From positions 31,588,479 to 31,652,478 of the forward strand of contig JACGWO010000005.1 in assembly GCA_034509735.1 (NCBI GenBank): a stretch of 64,000 bases of DNA, written 5' to 3'. The DNA is from Sesamum alatum. Taxonomy: Eukaryota > Streptophyta > Magnoliopsida > Lamiales > Pedaliaceae. The position numbers were made by a program, and so were the translations under genes. Positions 1-12,996 of this stretch are shown one piece after another. Under the pieces are notes generated by a model. That model was not told the DNA's origin and did no database searches. It saw only the letters and a list, made by a program, of their open reading frames with translations. The number at the start of each line of letters is the position of its first letter. The stretch's first letter is position 1.

Positions 1-494
1 GTTAATTATATTTAAATCATTTCTGAAAATATGAAATTATATTTTTTCTCAAAAAAAAAATGCATCTCTTCGGAAATTCACTGCTTACACATGATCCCAT
101 TTCATTAGGATTGGATGAAAAATGCTAATGTTAGCAAAAATAAAAAAAAATATAAATTTTTAATTTTACCCAGTATTCGTAATTCCACTGTAATATTTTT
201 ATTTTTATAAGGGGTGAATGTAATATATATAAAGTCAAAAAGATGCAACTGTAATAAAATATTGTGCCCAAGTTATACCAATTTGATAAAAAGATTACAA
301 AAGAATGTTAAATGAGGCGTAAAATTAAAAATTTATATAATATTTTTGCTAACTTCAGCATTTTCCATTCAAATCCTAACGAAAGGAGATCGGGTGTAAA
401 TAGAGAATTTTTGAAAGGGGTGTAAGTATAATTTTTAAATTTCATTGGGAAAGTATAATTTTATAATTTCAGAGGGAATTTAAATGTAATTAAC
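1..494. mobile_element. MITE-like inverted-repeat element, left edge possibly cut by window
   Basis: The two ends are inverted copies: the left end begins GTTAATTATATTTAAAT and the right end, read on the other strand, begins GTTAATTACATTTAAAT. Inner segments also pair (about 136-170 with 319-349), so nearly the whole 494 bp can fold into one imperfect hairpin. No ORF is present. The left target-site duplication cannot be seen because the element starts at or before base 1. This is typical of a non-autonomous DNA transposon; no superfamily is assigned. Confidence 0.6.
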
Positions 495-883
495 CTTTTA
501 ATCAATTAATTATGAGAATGAGTTTGTTAATTTTTGGATGGGTGTACATAAATATGGGCAGTTGGCCTCTCTACATTATTCATTTAACATTAATCCAATT
601 TTACTATGATTAATCAAATAATGCAAATGGGCCAGACTCTATTTCAGCCCCTAAGCCCTATTACACATAGTTGAATGAGACTTATGATTGAATACCACTT
701 TAATTTTTAATCAATTCAATCTAATTACGCCACTCTTTTGGGTCCCAATACTAATAACGCACCCACTAATTACTATATCAATTCAACTTTTAAATTAATA
801 TTAGGTGGTACGTCGTTTATGTGTGTATATAATTAATAATCTTTCATATTTTAATATATATTTATAAATAAAAATAAAATATA
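495..883. other. AT-rich intergenic DNA
   Basis: No ORF of note, RNA gene or clear repeat is visible between the two MITE-like elements. Confidence 0.6.
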
Positions 884-1708
884 GAATAAATAACAACAAC
901 CTCTCTTGAGGTTCACCATGATTACAGATACCTTCTCATTGTTTTAAAAATTACAAATACACCCTTTGAAGTTTGTAACCTTGTAATAAATAGGGTAAAT
1001 TACAACCACATCTCATGAGGTTTGACATAAGTACAAATACTCTCTCATTGTTCGAAAAATTTAACTAAAGGTTTGAAATTGACCATTTTGCCCTTAATTT
1101 TTTTTATTAATATTATAAAAAAAATCAGCCGAGGCAAATTGCATTATTGCTCATCTCTGAAAAAAACTTAAGAAACCTCTTCTTGCGCATTGTAGTCCAA
1201 TTTTTTTTTAAGAATTAAATAAAAAATAATTCAGTGCATAAGGGCATTTTGGTCAGTTCACTCGTAAAATGGATGGAAATGGGTTATTTGTTAGACGGTT
1301 ACAAACCTCAGGGGGATATTTGTAATTTCTCAAACAACGAGAAGGTATTTGTAATTATGCGAAACCTCATGGGAAGTAGCTGTAATTTATTCTAATAAAT
1401 AACTCATTTCCATTCATTTTTATGGATAAACTGGCCAAAAATGCCCTTACGCAAATAAAATTATTTTTTGAAATTTTCTGAATGAGATAAAATGCGCAGG
1501 TAAATCATTTTTATGAAGCAATAATGTAATTAGCCTCGACTGATTTTTCTACAATTTTTTTAAAAAAAATCAAGGATAAAATGAATTATTTTAGACCCTT
1601 AATTAAAAATTACAAACTTTAAAAGGATATTTATAATTTTTGAAATTATGAAGAGATATTCGTAATAACCATGGTAAATTTCAAAAGAATTAAGTGTAGT
1701 TCACCCTA
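884..1708. mobile_element. Outer MITE (about 415 bp) interrupted by a second copy of the same family
   Basis: The left arm (about 884-983) and right arm (about 1393-1708) are inverted relatives, both with the phrase for 'ccTcttgaGGTTcaccatgattac'-type ends. Together they make about 415 bp, the same size as the relatives at 992-1392 and 16113-16535. The middle is occupied by the 992-1392 copy. Boundaries are accurate to a few bases, and I could not define a TSD for the outer copy. Confidence 0.6.
992..1392. mobile_element. Inner MITE inserted in an older relative, 8 bp TSD
   Basis: A 401 bp element whose ends are inverted repeats (left GGTAAATTACAACCAC..., right ...GTAGCTGTAATTTATTC). It is flanked by a direct repeat TAATAAAT at 984-991 and 1393-1400, taken as the target-site duplication. 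It has no coding capacity. The 8 bp TSD would fit a hAT-type or a variable-length Mutator-type MITE, but the superfamily is not certain. Confidence 0.65.
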
Positions 1709-3099
1709 ATACAAAATGATAAATGACTTTTTTCTTTTTGTTCTTTTCCACATAAAAGAGAGCTATTTCTATGGTTGTAACGTCCGCACAAAAAGTTACT
1801 TTTTGACTTGCAACAGCACAGAAAGCATAATTGCCTCATAATGTACAAATGTTTGGGCCTAAAATAAGTGAATTCTTGTTCTGCTTTTTCTCTTACAAGT
1901 TAAATCCCATTATTTTTTGACAATTTTCATCTACTAACATTTAAGGAGTTTAAATGTACCATAAATACTGGAGGGGTACTTTTATATTTTGCTTTCCAAC
2001 CCCCCCCCCCCCCTCTCAATTCTTCTACAGACTTCCAAGAAAAACCATTGCACATTCACCTACTTAAATTTTGTTTTATTCGAATCAGATTTGATCGATC
2101 CTAATTAATTTTAGAATACATGTTATGTATTTAATTTTGATTATTCTCCCTAAACTGATACATGTTATGTATTTAATTTTGATTATTCTCCCTAAACTGT
2201 TCACCAGTCACATGGAAAAGTATCTTACACTTTTTGTATAATTGATTTATGTATTGCAAAATTTGATTTTCCCGAAGGATTAAATACAGTTTTCATTTTG
2301 TATCTTTTGCATTTTGATATTTTAGTCCTTTATCATTTTAAGATAGCAAATAGGCCCGATAAATGTTTATTGTTTTTTTTTTTTGTGATTTTGATCCTTT
2401 AAATCGTCGAAGTTTGCAAATGTTGCCCGAAAGAAAAAGCATGTTCCTTGCAAGTGCCTTTTTAAGAGTTACAGAACCTATTTTCTATAAAAAACTAAAA
2501 CGTCAAAATAATTAAAATGCCAAAATACAAAAGATACTTAACGAAAAATCCTTTTATCAAAAATTTTCCCACACCCCACATTCAAAAAGACAGTTCCTTT
2601 CACATGCACTCTCCATATATAATAAAAACTCCAGAACTCCAAAAACCAGTTTCATGGTTTCATCCCATAATATATAACCACACAAACACACACACACTGA
2701 CACACAGTCAGTAGCTATGCATACACAAGAAAAAAAAAAAAGGAAAAGATAAAAAGCAAAAAAGAGAGAGCTTGTAGAGTAGGTTGGGTTTAAATGTTGT
2801 CTGGTGTATGGAGACTCTTTGTGGTGATGAGGAGAGGAGGAAGCAGAAAATGGAGGCAGCTGGCTCTTCTGAGCTGTCCATATCATATGTACGTTTATGA
2901 GGAAATATGTATGAGATAAAAAAGAAAGCTTTATTCACATCAAATTCCAAACGGCGGTTCATGCATTCATGAATCAGACTACCTCTCTTCCAACTGTGTG
3001 CCATTAATGCCATTTTCTCAGTTGGGATTTCATTTAATGATCCCTTCATCTTCTCTTTGTTTCCATATACCTTAAACAATTATAACAAATGCATTATTA
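1709..3099. other. Intergenic region upstream of HTH with a 42 bp tandem duplication
   Basis: AT-rich DNA without a convincing gene. It holds an exact 42 bp tandem duplication (2116-2157 and 2158-2199, starting ATACATGTTATG) and a C homopolymer near 2000-2012. The short minus-strand ORFs around 2560-3080 have low-complexity content and no family resemblance, so they are not annotated. Confidence 0.55.
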
Positions 3100-3465
3100 C
3101 AAATTATGTGTGTGATTAACCCCACCCCACCTTCTCCTTTAATGGTCATTAATGCATCAGCTCAAAGAATCAGAGACAAAGGGTCTGTGGTTGTCTGTCT
3201 CATCATCACTCTTTTTTCTGTGTGTTGTGTGTGTATATATATAAGAGTGTGTGTTGATCTCTGTCTCTCTCTATCTGTGTGTGTGTGTGTGCAGAAGATG
3301 TGTGTATAAAATATATATATAGAGAGAGAGATACACAGAGAAGAAGGCCAACCAGAGACAGCCACATCAAGAAACTAGGGGGAGGGATCTGGAGTGGAGG
3401 GGTTGAGCTAGTGTGTGTTGTGTGTTTTTTTTTTTTTCTTGTTTTTCTGTGCTGCTTCCTTCCCA
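3100..3465 (+). promoter_or_regulatory. Probable promoter and 5' leader of HTH with GT/CT/TA microsatellites
   Basis: Simple repeats dominate: GT runs near 3220-3232 and 3280-3293, a TATATATATAA stretch at 3234-3243 that could act as the TATA box, a second TA run near 3308-3320, GA repeats, and a T run near 3427-3438. The HTH start codon follows at 3466. Transcription start is not determinable from sequence alone. Confidence 0.4.
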
Positions 3466-6400
3466 ATGGCGCCTTTGCTTGCTTACTTGTATTTACTTGT
3501 ATGGATCAGCAGCTCCACAGTGCTCACTTTCTGTCAAGGTTAAATTCTCATCCCCCCCATCTCTCTCTCTCTCTCTCCTCTTCAAATCTGATTACTTTGA
3601 TTGTTTCTCACACACAAACACATCCACTCTTCAGTCAAGGTTGGTCTTTTTTTCTGTTTCTTTTGCAGTAATCATTGCTGATGCATACACCACACACACA
3701 CACACATTGTAATCAAGAAAATAGCTTCAATTTTCAGCTACCCTTTTCTCTACCATAAATGTTTTTCAACAAGTTAGAAGAAATAATTCCCAGAAATTTC
3801 TATGATTGAATTCTATTAATCAAAGAGATTCTGGTAATGCAGGTGTGCAGTATGATCATCCAGCACAGTACCGTTACCCATTCATTAAACCAGCCAGCTC
3901 ATTCTCACCTGACCCGTCGTCCTCCGCCAGGTGGACCCGCAGCGCCGCCGTGTCGTACGACTACATAATTGTGGGCGGAGGCACGGCGGGATGCCCCCTT
4001 GCCGCCACGCTCTCCCGGAACTACACCGTTTTGCTGCTGGAAAGAGGAGGGACACCATTTGCGAATCCGAACGTCACTCTCATGCAAAATTTCCACATTG
4101 CTCTGGCGGACATCTCGGCGACGTCGGCGTCGCAGATGTTCATCTCCACCGATGGGGTGTTCAATTCTAGGGCTAGAGTTTTGGGCGGTGGCACTTGCAT
4201 CAACGCCGGATTTTACACCCGGGCAAGCACAAGGTACAACTCCTGCAATTTCTTGATTGAATTTTCTTCTTTTTTAGTTCTTTTTTTTATGGGTGTTTTT
4301 TTTTCTTGTTTGGTCAATTAGATGACACATTTTCAGACAATTTTCTTTAATTTTTTTTGTGAGTATATTTCTAAATTGCACATATTTGGTATTCAATTTT
4401 AAAATAAAAAGGTGAATTATTTAGTATAAATAGATATGTTACTATCTTGTTTGGTTTATTTTCATTCCTAATTTTCAATTTTTGAACATAATGCAATTGA
4501 AAACATGTTCATTTATATGTATTATTATTGATAATGTCTTATTATCGTACTCATTTTCAAAAATAATTTTTTTAATCATTAATTATTCTTTACATGATAT
4601 TTTGACGTGACATCACTAACAATCTAAATCAATAAAGATATAATCATTAATTTTATTCAACTAAAAAATATATTTAATTTGTCGCCACTAACAAATAACA
4701 ATAGAATATAGAACTATCATTTTCATAAAATAAAACAAAAATGATTGACACTAATAATGCGTAAAACACGACTCTATCAATTAATTTAAACATATTTTCA
4801 TTTTCACATGAAAACCGATACAAAATTAAAAACTCACATTTCTTATTGAAAATTGAAGAATGCACTCTTGTGACCATTGCTCAAGTTGTGGATTCATTAT
4901 TACACTCTTAGGTTAGGTTTGTGCCATTACTATCAAGAACTACTTTTAAGGTTTGATGCATTTATTTAAATGTCAATTTTGATTGACATATCAAGCACAA
5001 TCTTGAACCCCTCTTTGGGAAAATTAATTAGTATCCAATCAATAAATCATGTCATGACCAAGATCCTCTTGTATGGTTGATTATCATTCAAGATTTGAAA
5101 GGGAAATAGGAAAAATGAAAAGGGTTGTTATCATTCAAATTCCTTTTTCTTTGTTTCATTTTGCTGCTAATAATAATAAATTGTTGAGTTTTTTTTTTTT
5201 TTTTTTATATTGAATTGGAAGCGATGAATTTTATTAATCGAAAGTAAAGTGAATACATTTAGTCCTGTCGGCTATCAATATCAAACATAGACAATTACAA
5301 ACAATCAAATCAAATATCACATAAACTAATACCTAGCTATTACAACAACGAATCATACCACTATACAGTAGAAATAACATCAACCCACGCAGGGGTTCGA
5401 ATCTATGACATCTAGGATCATAGGGCCTGAAATTCGCCAACTAAGCTAGGCCTCCTCGGCAATAAATTGTTGAGTTAGGTATAGGCAGAAAGACACATTT
5501 ATACAAGTGGAGCAGCCGAAAAACACAAGGGATTGGAACTCATTTATATCAGCTTAACTACTCACACTATTTGCATTCAATTCCATGTCTTTTTTGGTCC
5601 TTCATTCTTTATTTTCAAGATTTGGAATCTCCTGTAGATGTTACACCCGATGTACAATACATCAGGTAGTTGATACATACGCCACTTCTTACAAATGTGG
5701 GGTATGTGACAATCATCCAGACACCTGATGCACAAAGCACCGAGTGTAGCATGGATTTGACCGGCTTTTTTCAGTTTGCTTGCACCTTTTAGTGGATATA
5801 GATTTTGATATCTATTGAACAAGAACAATGTAGCTTGATTCTTGAGAATTACTTAAATGAATGAAGTGTTGTTATGAAATCTTGTGAGTTGCAGTTACAT
5901 CAAGAGTGTAGGATGGGATGAAAAACTTGTGAACGAGTCATACCCGTGGATTGAGAAGCAAATTGTTCATCGGCCAGACCTTGCGCCGTGGCAGAGAACA
6001 GTAAGAGATAGCCTGATTGAAGTTGGGATATCACCTTTCAATGGGTTCACCTATGATCACATATATGGAACCAAAGTTGGTGGAACCATCTTCGACAGGT
6101 TTGGCCGCCGCCACACTGCTGCTGAGCTGCTTGCCTCTGCTAATCCTGAAAACCTCCATGTTTTGGTTCATGCCACAGTTCAGAAAATTGAGTTTGACAC
6201 AACAGGTTGGTCGAGAAAACAGAAAGAACTAACTATTTTGAGTTTATAATATCACAAATAATAAGCAGATTATGATCATCAACTGGTAAGATAAGTGCCA
6301 GATCATGATTCTTGTATGCAGTGATAGAGTGCCGTATCAGAAATATCTTTGATCAGGTCAGAGTGAGATTTGATATTATGGTCATTATTCGTTTTGAATA

Positions 6401-7613
6401 ACAGGGAAACACCCGAGGGCTGTTGGAGTTATCTTCAAAGATGAACATGGGAAGAAACACAAAGCAACTCTGTCAAAGAGGTCGGGGAGTGAAATCATCG
6501 TGTCATCTGGTGCAATTGGGAGTCCTCATCTGCTGCTCCTCAGTGGCATTGGCCCAAAAGCAGAACTCAAAAAGTTTAACATTCCTGTTGTGCTTGATAA
6601 TGAGTTTGTCGGAAAGGGGATGTCTGATAATCCCCTCAACACAATTTTTGTCCCCAGTAAGACTCCTGTCAAACAGTCTTTGATACAAACTGTAGGAATT
6701 ACAAAGCTGGGAGTGTACATTGAAGCCAGCAGTGGTTTTGGACAATCAAAAGATAGCATTCATTGGGACCACGGAATCGCTTCAGCTGAGGTAATAGAAC
6801 TTGTTCTTCGTTTTTCATTCTAATCTCCGTAACACTTTTTCCTTACTAGAAATTGCAAGAATTGAGTCTGAGATGTCACTGTCCTGCTTTGTCGTATAAA
6901 CAGATAGGCCAGCTATCAACAATTCCTCCGAAGCAAAGAACACACGAAGCAATTCATGAGTACAGGAGAAGAAAGAGAAACCTTCCACATGAAGCATTTA
7001 AGGGAGGTTTCATCCTTGAAAAGATAGCCAACCCCTTGTCAACAGGTCAAATTAGCCTAATAAACAAGAATATTGACGACAACCCTTCAATCACCTTCAA
7101 CTACTTCAGCCATCCAGCTGATTTGGCACGATGTGTGGACGGCATACGTGTTGTGGAGAAAATTCTGAAGGCGAAACACTTTGCCCCCTACGCACAGTAC
7201 GAGAAGGACGTGGTGGAGAAGCTGTTGAACTTGAGCGTTGAAGCTAATGTTAATCTTATACCTAAACACACCAATGACACAAAATGCCTGGAACAGTTCT
7301 GCAAAGACACCCTCATTACAATTTGGCATTACCATGGAGGTTGCCATGTGGGCAAAGTGGTGAGCCCTGATTATAAGGTTCTTGGAGTCAAAGGGCTCCG
7401 CGTCATCGACGGCTCGACTTTCACCGAGTCCCCGGGGACTAATCCTCAAGCCACAGTCATGATGATGGGCCGGTAAGATCGTAATACTACTTTTCTTCAA
7501 ATGAGGAGATCAAGAAACAATCAAATTGACTTGTTTTATGTAAAATGCACAAATGCAGGTACATGGGAGTGAAGATTTTGAGGGAAAGATTAGGCAAAGC
7601 AGCTGGGGTTTGA
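3466..7613 (+). CDS. HTH: HOTHEAD, GMC (FAD-dependent) oxidoreductase, 594 aa, six exons
   Basis: Exons 3466-3538, 3843-4233, 5895-6205, 6405-6790, 6904-7472 and 7559-7613 join in frame to 594 residues, the length of Arabidopsis HOTHEAD. A signal peptide covers residues 1-24. The FAD-binding motif VGGGTAGCPLAATLS lies near residues 68-82, a second GMC signature SSGAIGSPHLLLLSG follows, and the catalytic HYHGGC lies near 529-534 with GTNPQATVMMMGRYMG at the end. The protein ends ILRERLGKAAGV as in HTH. In Arabidopsis HTH is an epidermal omega-alcohol dehydrogenase for long-chain dicarboxylic acids of cutin and prevents organ fusion. I chose the acceptor at 6903 because it joins ASAE to IGQLSTIPPKQR as in the family; the upstream acceptor at 6849 also keeps frame and would add 18 residues. 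Intron 2 carries a SINE. Confidence 0.95.
5191..5460 (-). mobile_element. tRNA-derived SINE in HTH intron 2, perfect 16 bp TSD
   Basis: A 270 bp element in antisense to HTH. It is flanked by an exact 16 bp direct repeat AATAAATTGTTGAGTT (5175-5190 and 5461-5476). A T run at its left end is the poly(A) tail on the minus strand. On that strand the head contains TAGCTTAGTTGG, matching the Pol III A box, and GATTCGAACCC, matching the B box with one change, at a tRNA-like spacing. The perfect TSD points to fairly recent insertion. A second, diverged copy lies at 34547-34805. Confidence 0.88.
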
Positions 7614-8670
7614 GAACCATTCCCAATAACAAGTAGAAGAAGAGGTGTTCAGCTTGTGTTTGTTATAGGAAATATTACTAATTCTTTGATCCTATTGTAG
7701 AGAGAGCGGCTTCCTGATTGCGGATGTGAAAATCATTATGATCCCAGTCTGCTGTATTATTCACAGTATCAGTTCTCCTGATGCATGCTGCTATGTATTA
7801 TCTATTTCTGGATCATCATCTACCATTTGTATCTTACTGAGTTTCTTATGTCACTGTCTGGATGAAATTCTCTCCACAGAACTGAGCAATGACCACTTGT
7901 TTTTGGCAAGAAAAATTATGAGCCAATGAAAACAAGTGGGAGAGTTGTCAGAGTTCAGTGAATTTGAGACAGAAAAAGGGATACATAGTAACAAATGAGA
8001 GGCCATATTTTCTTGATAGATCACAAGAACTAGCAGCAAATCATGAAGTTGGATCTCATTGTCAGTACTGCTCCACTAATTTGAAATTGGGGTTTTACGA
8101 CGAGTCAAGCTAGCCCGCGAGTTAAACTGACTTTTAATTGAACTTCAAGTCTTTGGATCTCGAGTACAACTCAAGTCATTTTATATTTTTTTGAATCGGG
8201 TTAAGGACTAACTTTCGAGGCAACTGCAAAAGGCATAGATTTTTTTTATTAATGATTTATAACTATAATCGGAAAGTAGGAAAGTAATCCATCTTTGTCG
8301 CCCGGAAGTGGAAGATCAGAAAAAATACCACATTTTGGCAACAATACTGCACCTTGCATATTGCTGTTTTTGTAAACTATTCTATGGGATGTATCTCCCT
8401 TAAGTTGCTGCTCAATCATGTATTTGTAATGATTTCAGACCATCTTTATCTTTGTCTATAGTGTTTAACTCTATTTTTGCTAAATAAAACTTGACTAATC
8501 AAAAGACATGGACGCTTGAGACAAAGAAGCTGAGCTGAAGAACAACATAAAACAACTCAGACTAAGGCTGTCAATGCTGCAGCTGTTATTGATCTGGCCT
8601 TCGCCGATGTTTCAGATGTTCCAGATAGGATCCACAAACTATGGACAACATATGATTTTACTGTCTGAAT
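7614..8670. other. Intergenic gap between convergent HTH and ALE2 genes
   Basis: Holds the 3' UTRs of two convergent genes. No additional gene is apparent; the short ORFs at 7726-7929 and 7851-8039 are unsupported. Confidence 0.6.
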
Positions 8671-11600
8671 TCACAAGTTTAATGAATACTCATGCTCACT
8701 CATGCTGCCTCTAGACAGTCCCTTCAAACGATGCCAGAATTTACGTTTTCTTCCCATTTTCAGAGGAGCAGAATTGAATTGCCTCCTAAAAGACTCGGAT
8801 TCCTGCCCTGCAAACCCTGCTGATGAACTTTTTAAATCCACAGCTGATAATGCTATCTTTGTGTCAAGAGTTGAATCACATTTCTCTAAGTCTTCCACAA
8901 GTTCATTCGATATTCTGCTGTGCTTGCTCTCTATATCGATGGAGAAGTCCTCATGGCTGCAGCTTCTTGACATGGGCTCTCTTGTTTCTTCAAACTCGTT
9001 GCAGACGAGCTTCAAAGCTTGAACTACTTCCCCCATGAATGGACGGTGAGAGACTTCTGGTTGGACACACATTGATGCTATTGCTGCAACTTTGGCAAAG
9101 TTATCTAATGGTACATCTGATCTTAAACTTGGATCGATGATTGTTTCAAGACCTTCCTTGTTTGCAAGGAGAGGACGAGCCCAAGCAACCAAGTTTTCTT
9201 GCCCCGGTGGCTGTGACAAGTCCACAGGTTTTCTCCCAGTTAGTAGCTCAAGTAGAACAACACCATAGCTATAAACGTCGCTTTTAACAAGGAGATGCCC
9301 AGTCATTGCATATTCTGGAGCTAAGTAACTGCACAAGGAATATTTTCAGTCCAAAGGCTAAGTTTACGCATAATGGCTTTAACAGTAAAACAGCGACCGG
9401 AACACCGTTGTTTGCTAATAGACCTTCACACTAGGAGAAAAATTAATCCCTATCAGTGAAAAAGCTTGTTTCTGACCTCTTTGAGTCAAGGCTAAGTTGA
9501 TTCTATTGAAATTTAACATCTTAATCATAGAAATGGTATTCTTTTTTAGACTTTATCTTTATGTTTAAAATTTGCAATAATACAAAGGGGCAGCTGTTAG
9601 TGGGTCTAGAAGTAAGATGTTTATAGACATTCTTGATAAAGAAGTTCTTACCCAAAAGTTCCCATGACATGAGTTGAAATATGTTTGTTTCCTTCTTCCA
9701 TTGCTGCTCTAGCCAAACCAAAATCAGAGACTTTAGGGGTATAATCATATTCTAACAAGATGTTGCTGGACTTGAAGTCTCTGTGTATTACACGAGGACT
9801 CGAGTCCTCATGCAAATATGCCAAACCACGGGCTGCACCGAGGGCGATTTTCATCCGGGCACGCCAGTCAAGAGGAGCAACCTCCTTATCAACTCCTGAG
9901 AACAAGGACACCAAGCATCTTGGTAAACGAAAAACATAGAGAGAGAATAGAACAGAGGAATATCTCGAGCAAAAAATTAAAGAAGGCAAATCTAATCTGT
10001 GCAAACCGTGTAAATGAGATTCAACGCTTCCATTGGGAACAAGCTCATATACAAGACATCTGCATTGATCCTCAGCACAGATACCTATCAGCTTGACCAA
10101 GTTTCTATGATGCAGCCTGCCAAGCATCTCGACTTCTGCCAAAAACTCACGACTGCCCTGCTGATCGTCTCTCTTGAGAACTTTCACGGCCACCTTTCTT
10201 CCATCATCAAGAATGCCCCCATATACAAGTCCAAAACCACCTTCACCAAGAGTTCTTGAAGTATCGAAGTTGTCAGTGGCTCTCTCTATATCTTCAATGC
10301 TAAAAACCTTAGCTGTTCCTGTGCATGCCAGAAGACTGGAACTAAAGGACATTGAAGGTGAGCTGGGCCGGCTTCTTAACGCGAGCAATCTTCCACCACC
10401 TGCCAGTTCATATCATTGGATTTACGAGTGGTTTCACTCATGTGGATTTTCTAGTACAATATAATGCTTATTTTTACTATTAGACACTATTCAAGAATTG
10501 TTCAAGAATCTCTTTAATCTATATTATTTGACAGCACAAGCAACAAGATCGTACTAAGATTGATGTTTCCATGTTTGACTCAATGCATTGTGTTTTCATC
10601 ATATCATCCCATGCCATACCTGAAGGTTTTCTGTCCGAAGATATTAAACCTTGCTCACTTTGTCTGCATAGAAAACTGCAACATCCAGATTTTGACAGAA
10701 ATAGCAAAATAAATCCCAAGCACACTACAAAAGCTGTCACTGATGATAGGACAATTATGATGACCATATTTTTGCTAGATTCAGTCTTCCTTCCCCTTGG
10801 AACATCTACCCCCAATGGTTTTATCGGCCCGTCATCATTCCTGCTGCCAGGATAAGGTTGAACGTCAATCGTAGCAGAGCCAGAGGGCCGTGAAGGAGGA
10901 GATGGCGGTAGACCTGTAAATTTCACTTGTAAACTTCCAAGAAGATTGCAATCAAGTAAATTAAAGTGGAGAAATTACTCGAAAAAGCAAAAACTTTGCG
11001 ATACACGGTATCAACTTCAAATATCAATCAGCATACTATGGTGGGAATTATTTATCTAGCTTCACATTCAACTCTCTGTACAGTTATTGGATTATCGGAT
11101 GATACTAAAGATCTTAGCTTTGAAAATAGGCTGTTGGGAAAGAAAGCTACTTGAAAAATGAAAAATGATCCACCAACAAGTATTTTTACTCAGATATTTA
11201 AATATAGTAATGTTCATTTGGCTACCTGGATAGCGAACGTATAAGACTTCGTAAGCACCAAAAACGGGAGTCTTAATGAAGAGCTCTCTCTTCCAGAATT
11301 TGGTATAAATGGAAAATGCAGTTGCAGCTTTGAACATCTCTTCTAGAGGTACCAAGTTAATGAGGACTGTCGTTTTCTCTAGTTGTTGGTCTGCTGCATC
11401 TGCTCCAATAACTCGAACTTGACTTCGGTCTAGTGGGATGCCAGCGGCAATTTCTTCAGCAAGTTCAGAAACCAAGGGGAAGAATGTATACAGGGAGACG
11501 CTGAACCGGAGTCTAACTTGAATCGGCCAAACACAGCCACAGGGTGACCCTGGTGGTGTATAAGTCAATGGCTCGGTGCATTTTACAGATGCACATTCTG

Positions 11601-12996
11601 AAATATAAAAACTTGATTGTTATAAATATGACAAAACTTCTTGAAACTAAGGCAAATATGAAGTCAATTACAGAAACTAAAAAACCGGCATATGTACCTC
11701 GATTAGGAGGAGGTGGTGGTAATGTCAGACTTGGCAACGGTGATAGAGTTTTCTTATTATTTACAACAGGAGAACTCGTCGGAGAAATGGTAGGCGATGG
11801 GCTGGGCACTTGCGGACACAGATTGCAGCCGATATTTAGTTTACAAATCAGTCATGTTTAGATGGAACAATATGCAAATAGGAGTACACGATGAACAATG
11901 AATCTGTTCTTACCGTTTAAATGCTTGGATGGAATTGCGGGTAATGGCAGAGGTCTTGGCAAAATCCAGCTCCGTGGAGACGGTAAGGGAGATGGAGAAG
12001 GGGAGATAGCAGGTCCTGCGTGAAAAGAGAAGAAAAATGTTAAACAACTCAAAGGCAACATAATCAAACTAAAAGAGAAACAGTTTCAGCTAGCAGAAAC
12101 TGACCTTTCCATGTATAAGAAGCCATGGGAGGCTCAAGATCAGGAACGAAGTGGTGGAATTTTCCACCGAATCTATGTATCCCTTTCTTGGCTCGGTGGC
12201 TGGGAGACGGCGTAGAAGGCGCATATGCATTGCTGGAGACATTTAATCTCCGAGGACTGGGGGCTACAGAAAGATAAATTGACCTCTTAGGAATTCTGCA
12301 TTTCAACGGAGACAGGCAAAAAATGTGCTTGGAGACATGTAGACATCAACCAACAGCAACCTAATGAATGGAGAACGAAGAAAAGTTACCATTTCGAAGT
12401 AATAAAAAACGACGTCCGCCAGCGTAGAGCCTAAGTTCAGGGGTTCCCAGTTTGATTGGAAGAAGAATAGAAGCTACAGACAATGATGGTAAACCAAAAC
12501 CTGCAAAATGCCATGCATGATGAAATGGTTAGGACAACATATTTGAAGGCAAATAAAAGCAGATCAGTTCAAGAAGACATGTGGAAAATGCTCAAATGAC
12601 ATGTTATCACAGTTTTGAACCTCTACTGGCATCTAAACAGAAATCTAATGGTACCATCTGATACTAATACATTCATAGGTAAAGCTGAATCAAACCATAA
12701 AATCAGGAACTAGCATTCTCACAGTGTACAAAAACCTGAGTGAAAACATAATTGATTTCTCAAACAAAAAAACCATGTAATAAACCATATCTTACACAAT
12801 TAGCATGGTTATGGAGAGTTCCAACAGCAAAATTCATACTACTTCACTAGAAATCAAGAGTTTATGAACCTAACACCACCTTCTGTGTGTAATAACAATG
12901 AAAAAAGCAGAGCCCATTACCTGCAGATTCTTGAAATAGGAAACCACAGAGAATCAAAGAAAATCCCAGTAACATAGAACTCAATTGCAGCTCCAT
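8671..12996 (-). CDS. ALE2: ALE2-type receptor-like serine/threonine kinase, 839 aa, ten exons
   Basis: Minus-strand exons 12996-12921, 12500-12390, 12263-12105, 12015-11914, 11808-11698, 11597-11226, 10913-10620, 10399-10007, 9895-9652 and 9328-8671 join in frame (2520 bp). The order is: signal peptide (about 1-25), a proline/serine-rich stretch, a conserved cysteine-bearing ectodomain (SPCGCVWPIQVRLRFS), a single membrane helix near 360-385, then the kinase with P-loop GEGGFGLVYGG (about 460), VAVK lysine, HRDFKSSN (about 577), DFG and APEYAMTGHLLVKSDVYSYG. All catalytic residues are present. In Arabidopsis ALE2 acts in epidermis and cuticle formation with ACR4. The protein is longer than Arabidopsis ALE2, the excess lying in the proline-rich part. 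The acceptors of exons 3 and 5 are the least certain; both keep frame. Confidence 0.92.

Noticed and set aside
2557..3079. Overlapping minus-strand ORFs of 109 and 123 codons upstream of HTH
   Set aside because: Low-complexity phenylalanine/serine content, no family resemblance, and within a microsatellite-rich promoter zone. I also looked for a microRNA precursor here and recognised none of the conserved plant miRNAs.
5380..5460. A tRNA gene at the B-box-like sequence
   Set aside because: No complete cloverleaf is formed and the sequence is bounded by SINE features (poly(A) tail, 16 bp TSD).
6850..6903. In-frame 54 bp that could extend HTH exon 5
   Set aside because: It would add 18 residues not found in HOTHEAD proteins; the acceptor at 6903 restores the family sequence and the 594-residue length. 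It may be a minor isoform.
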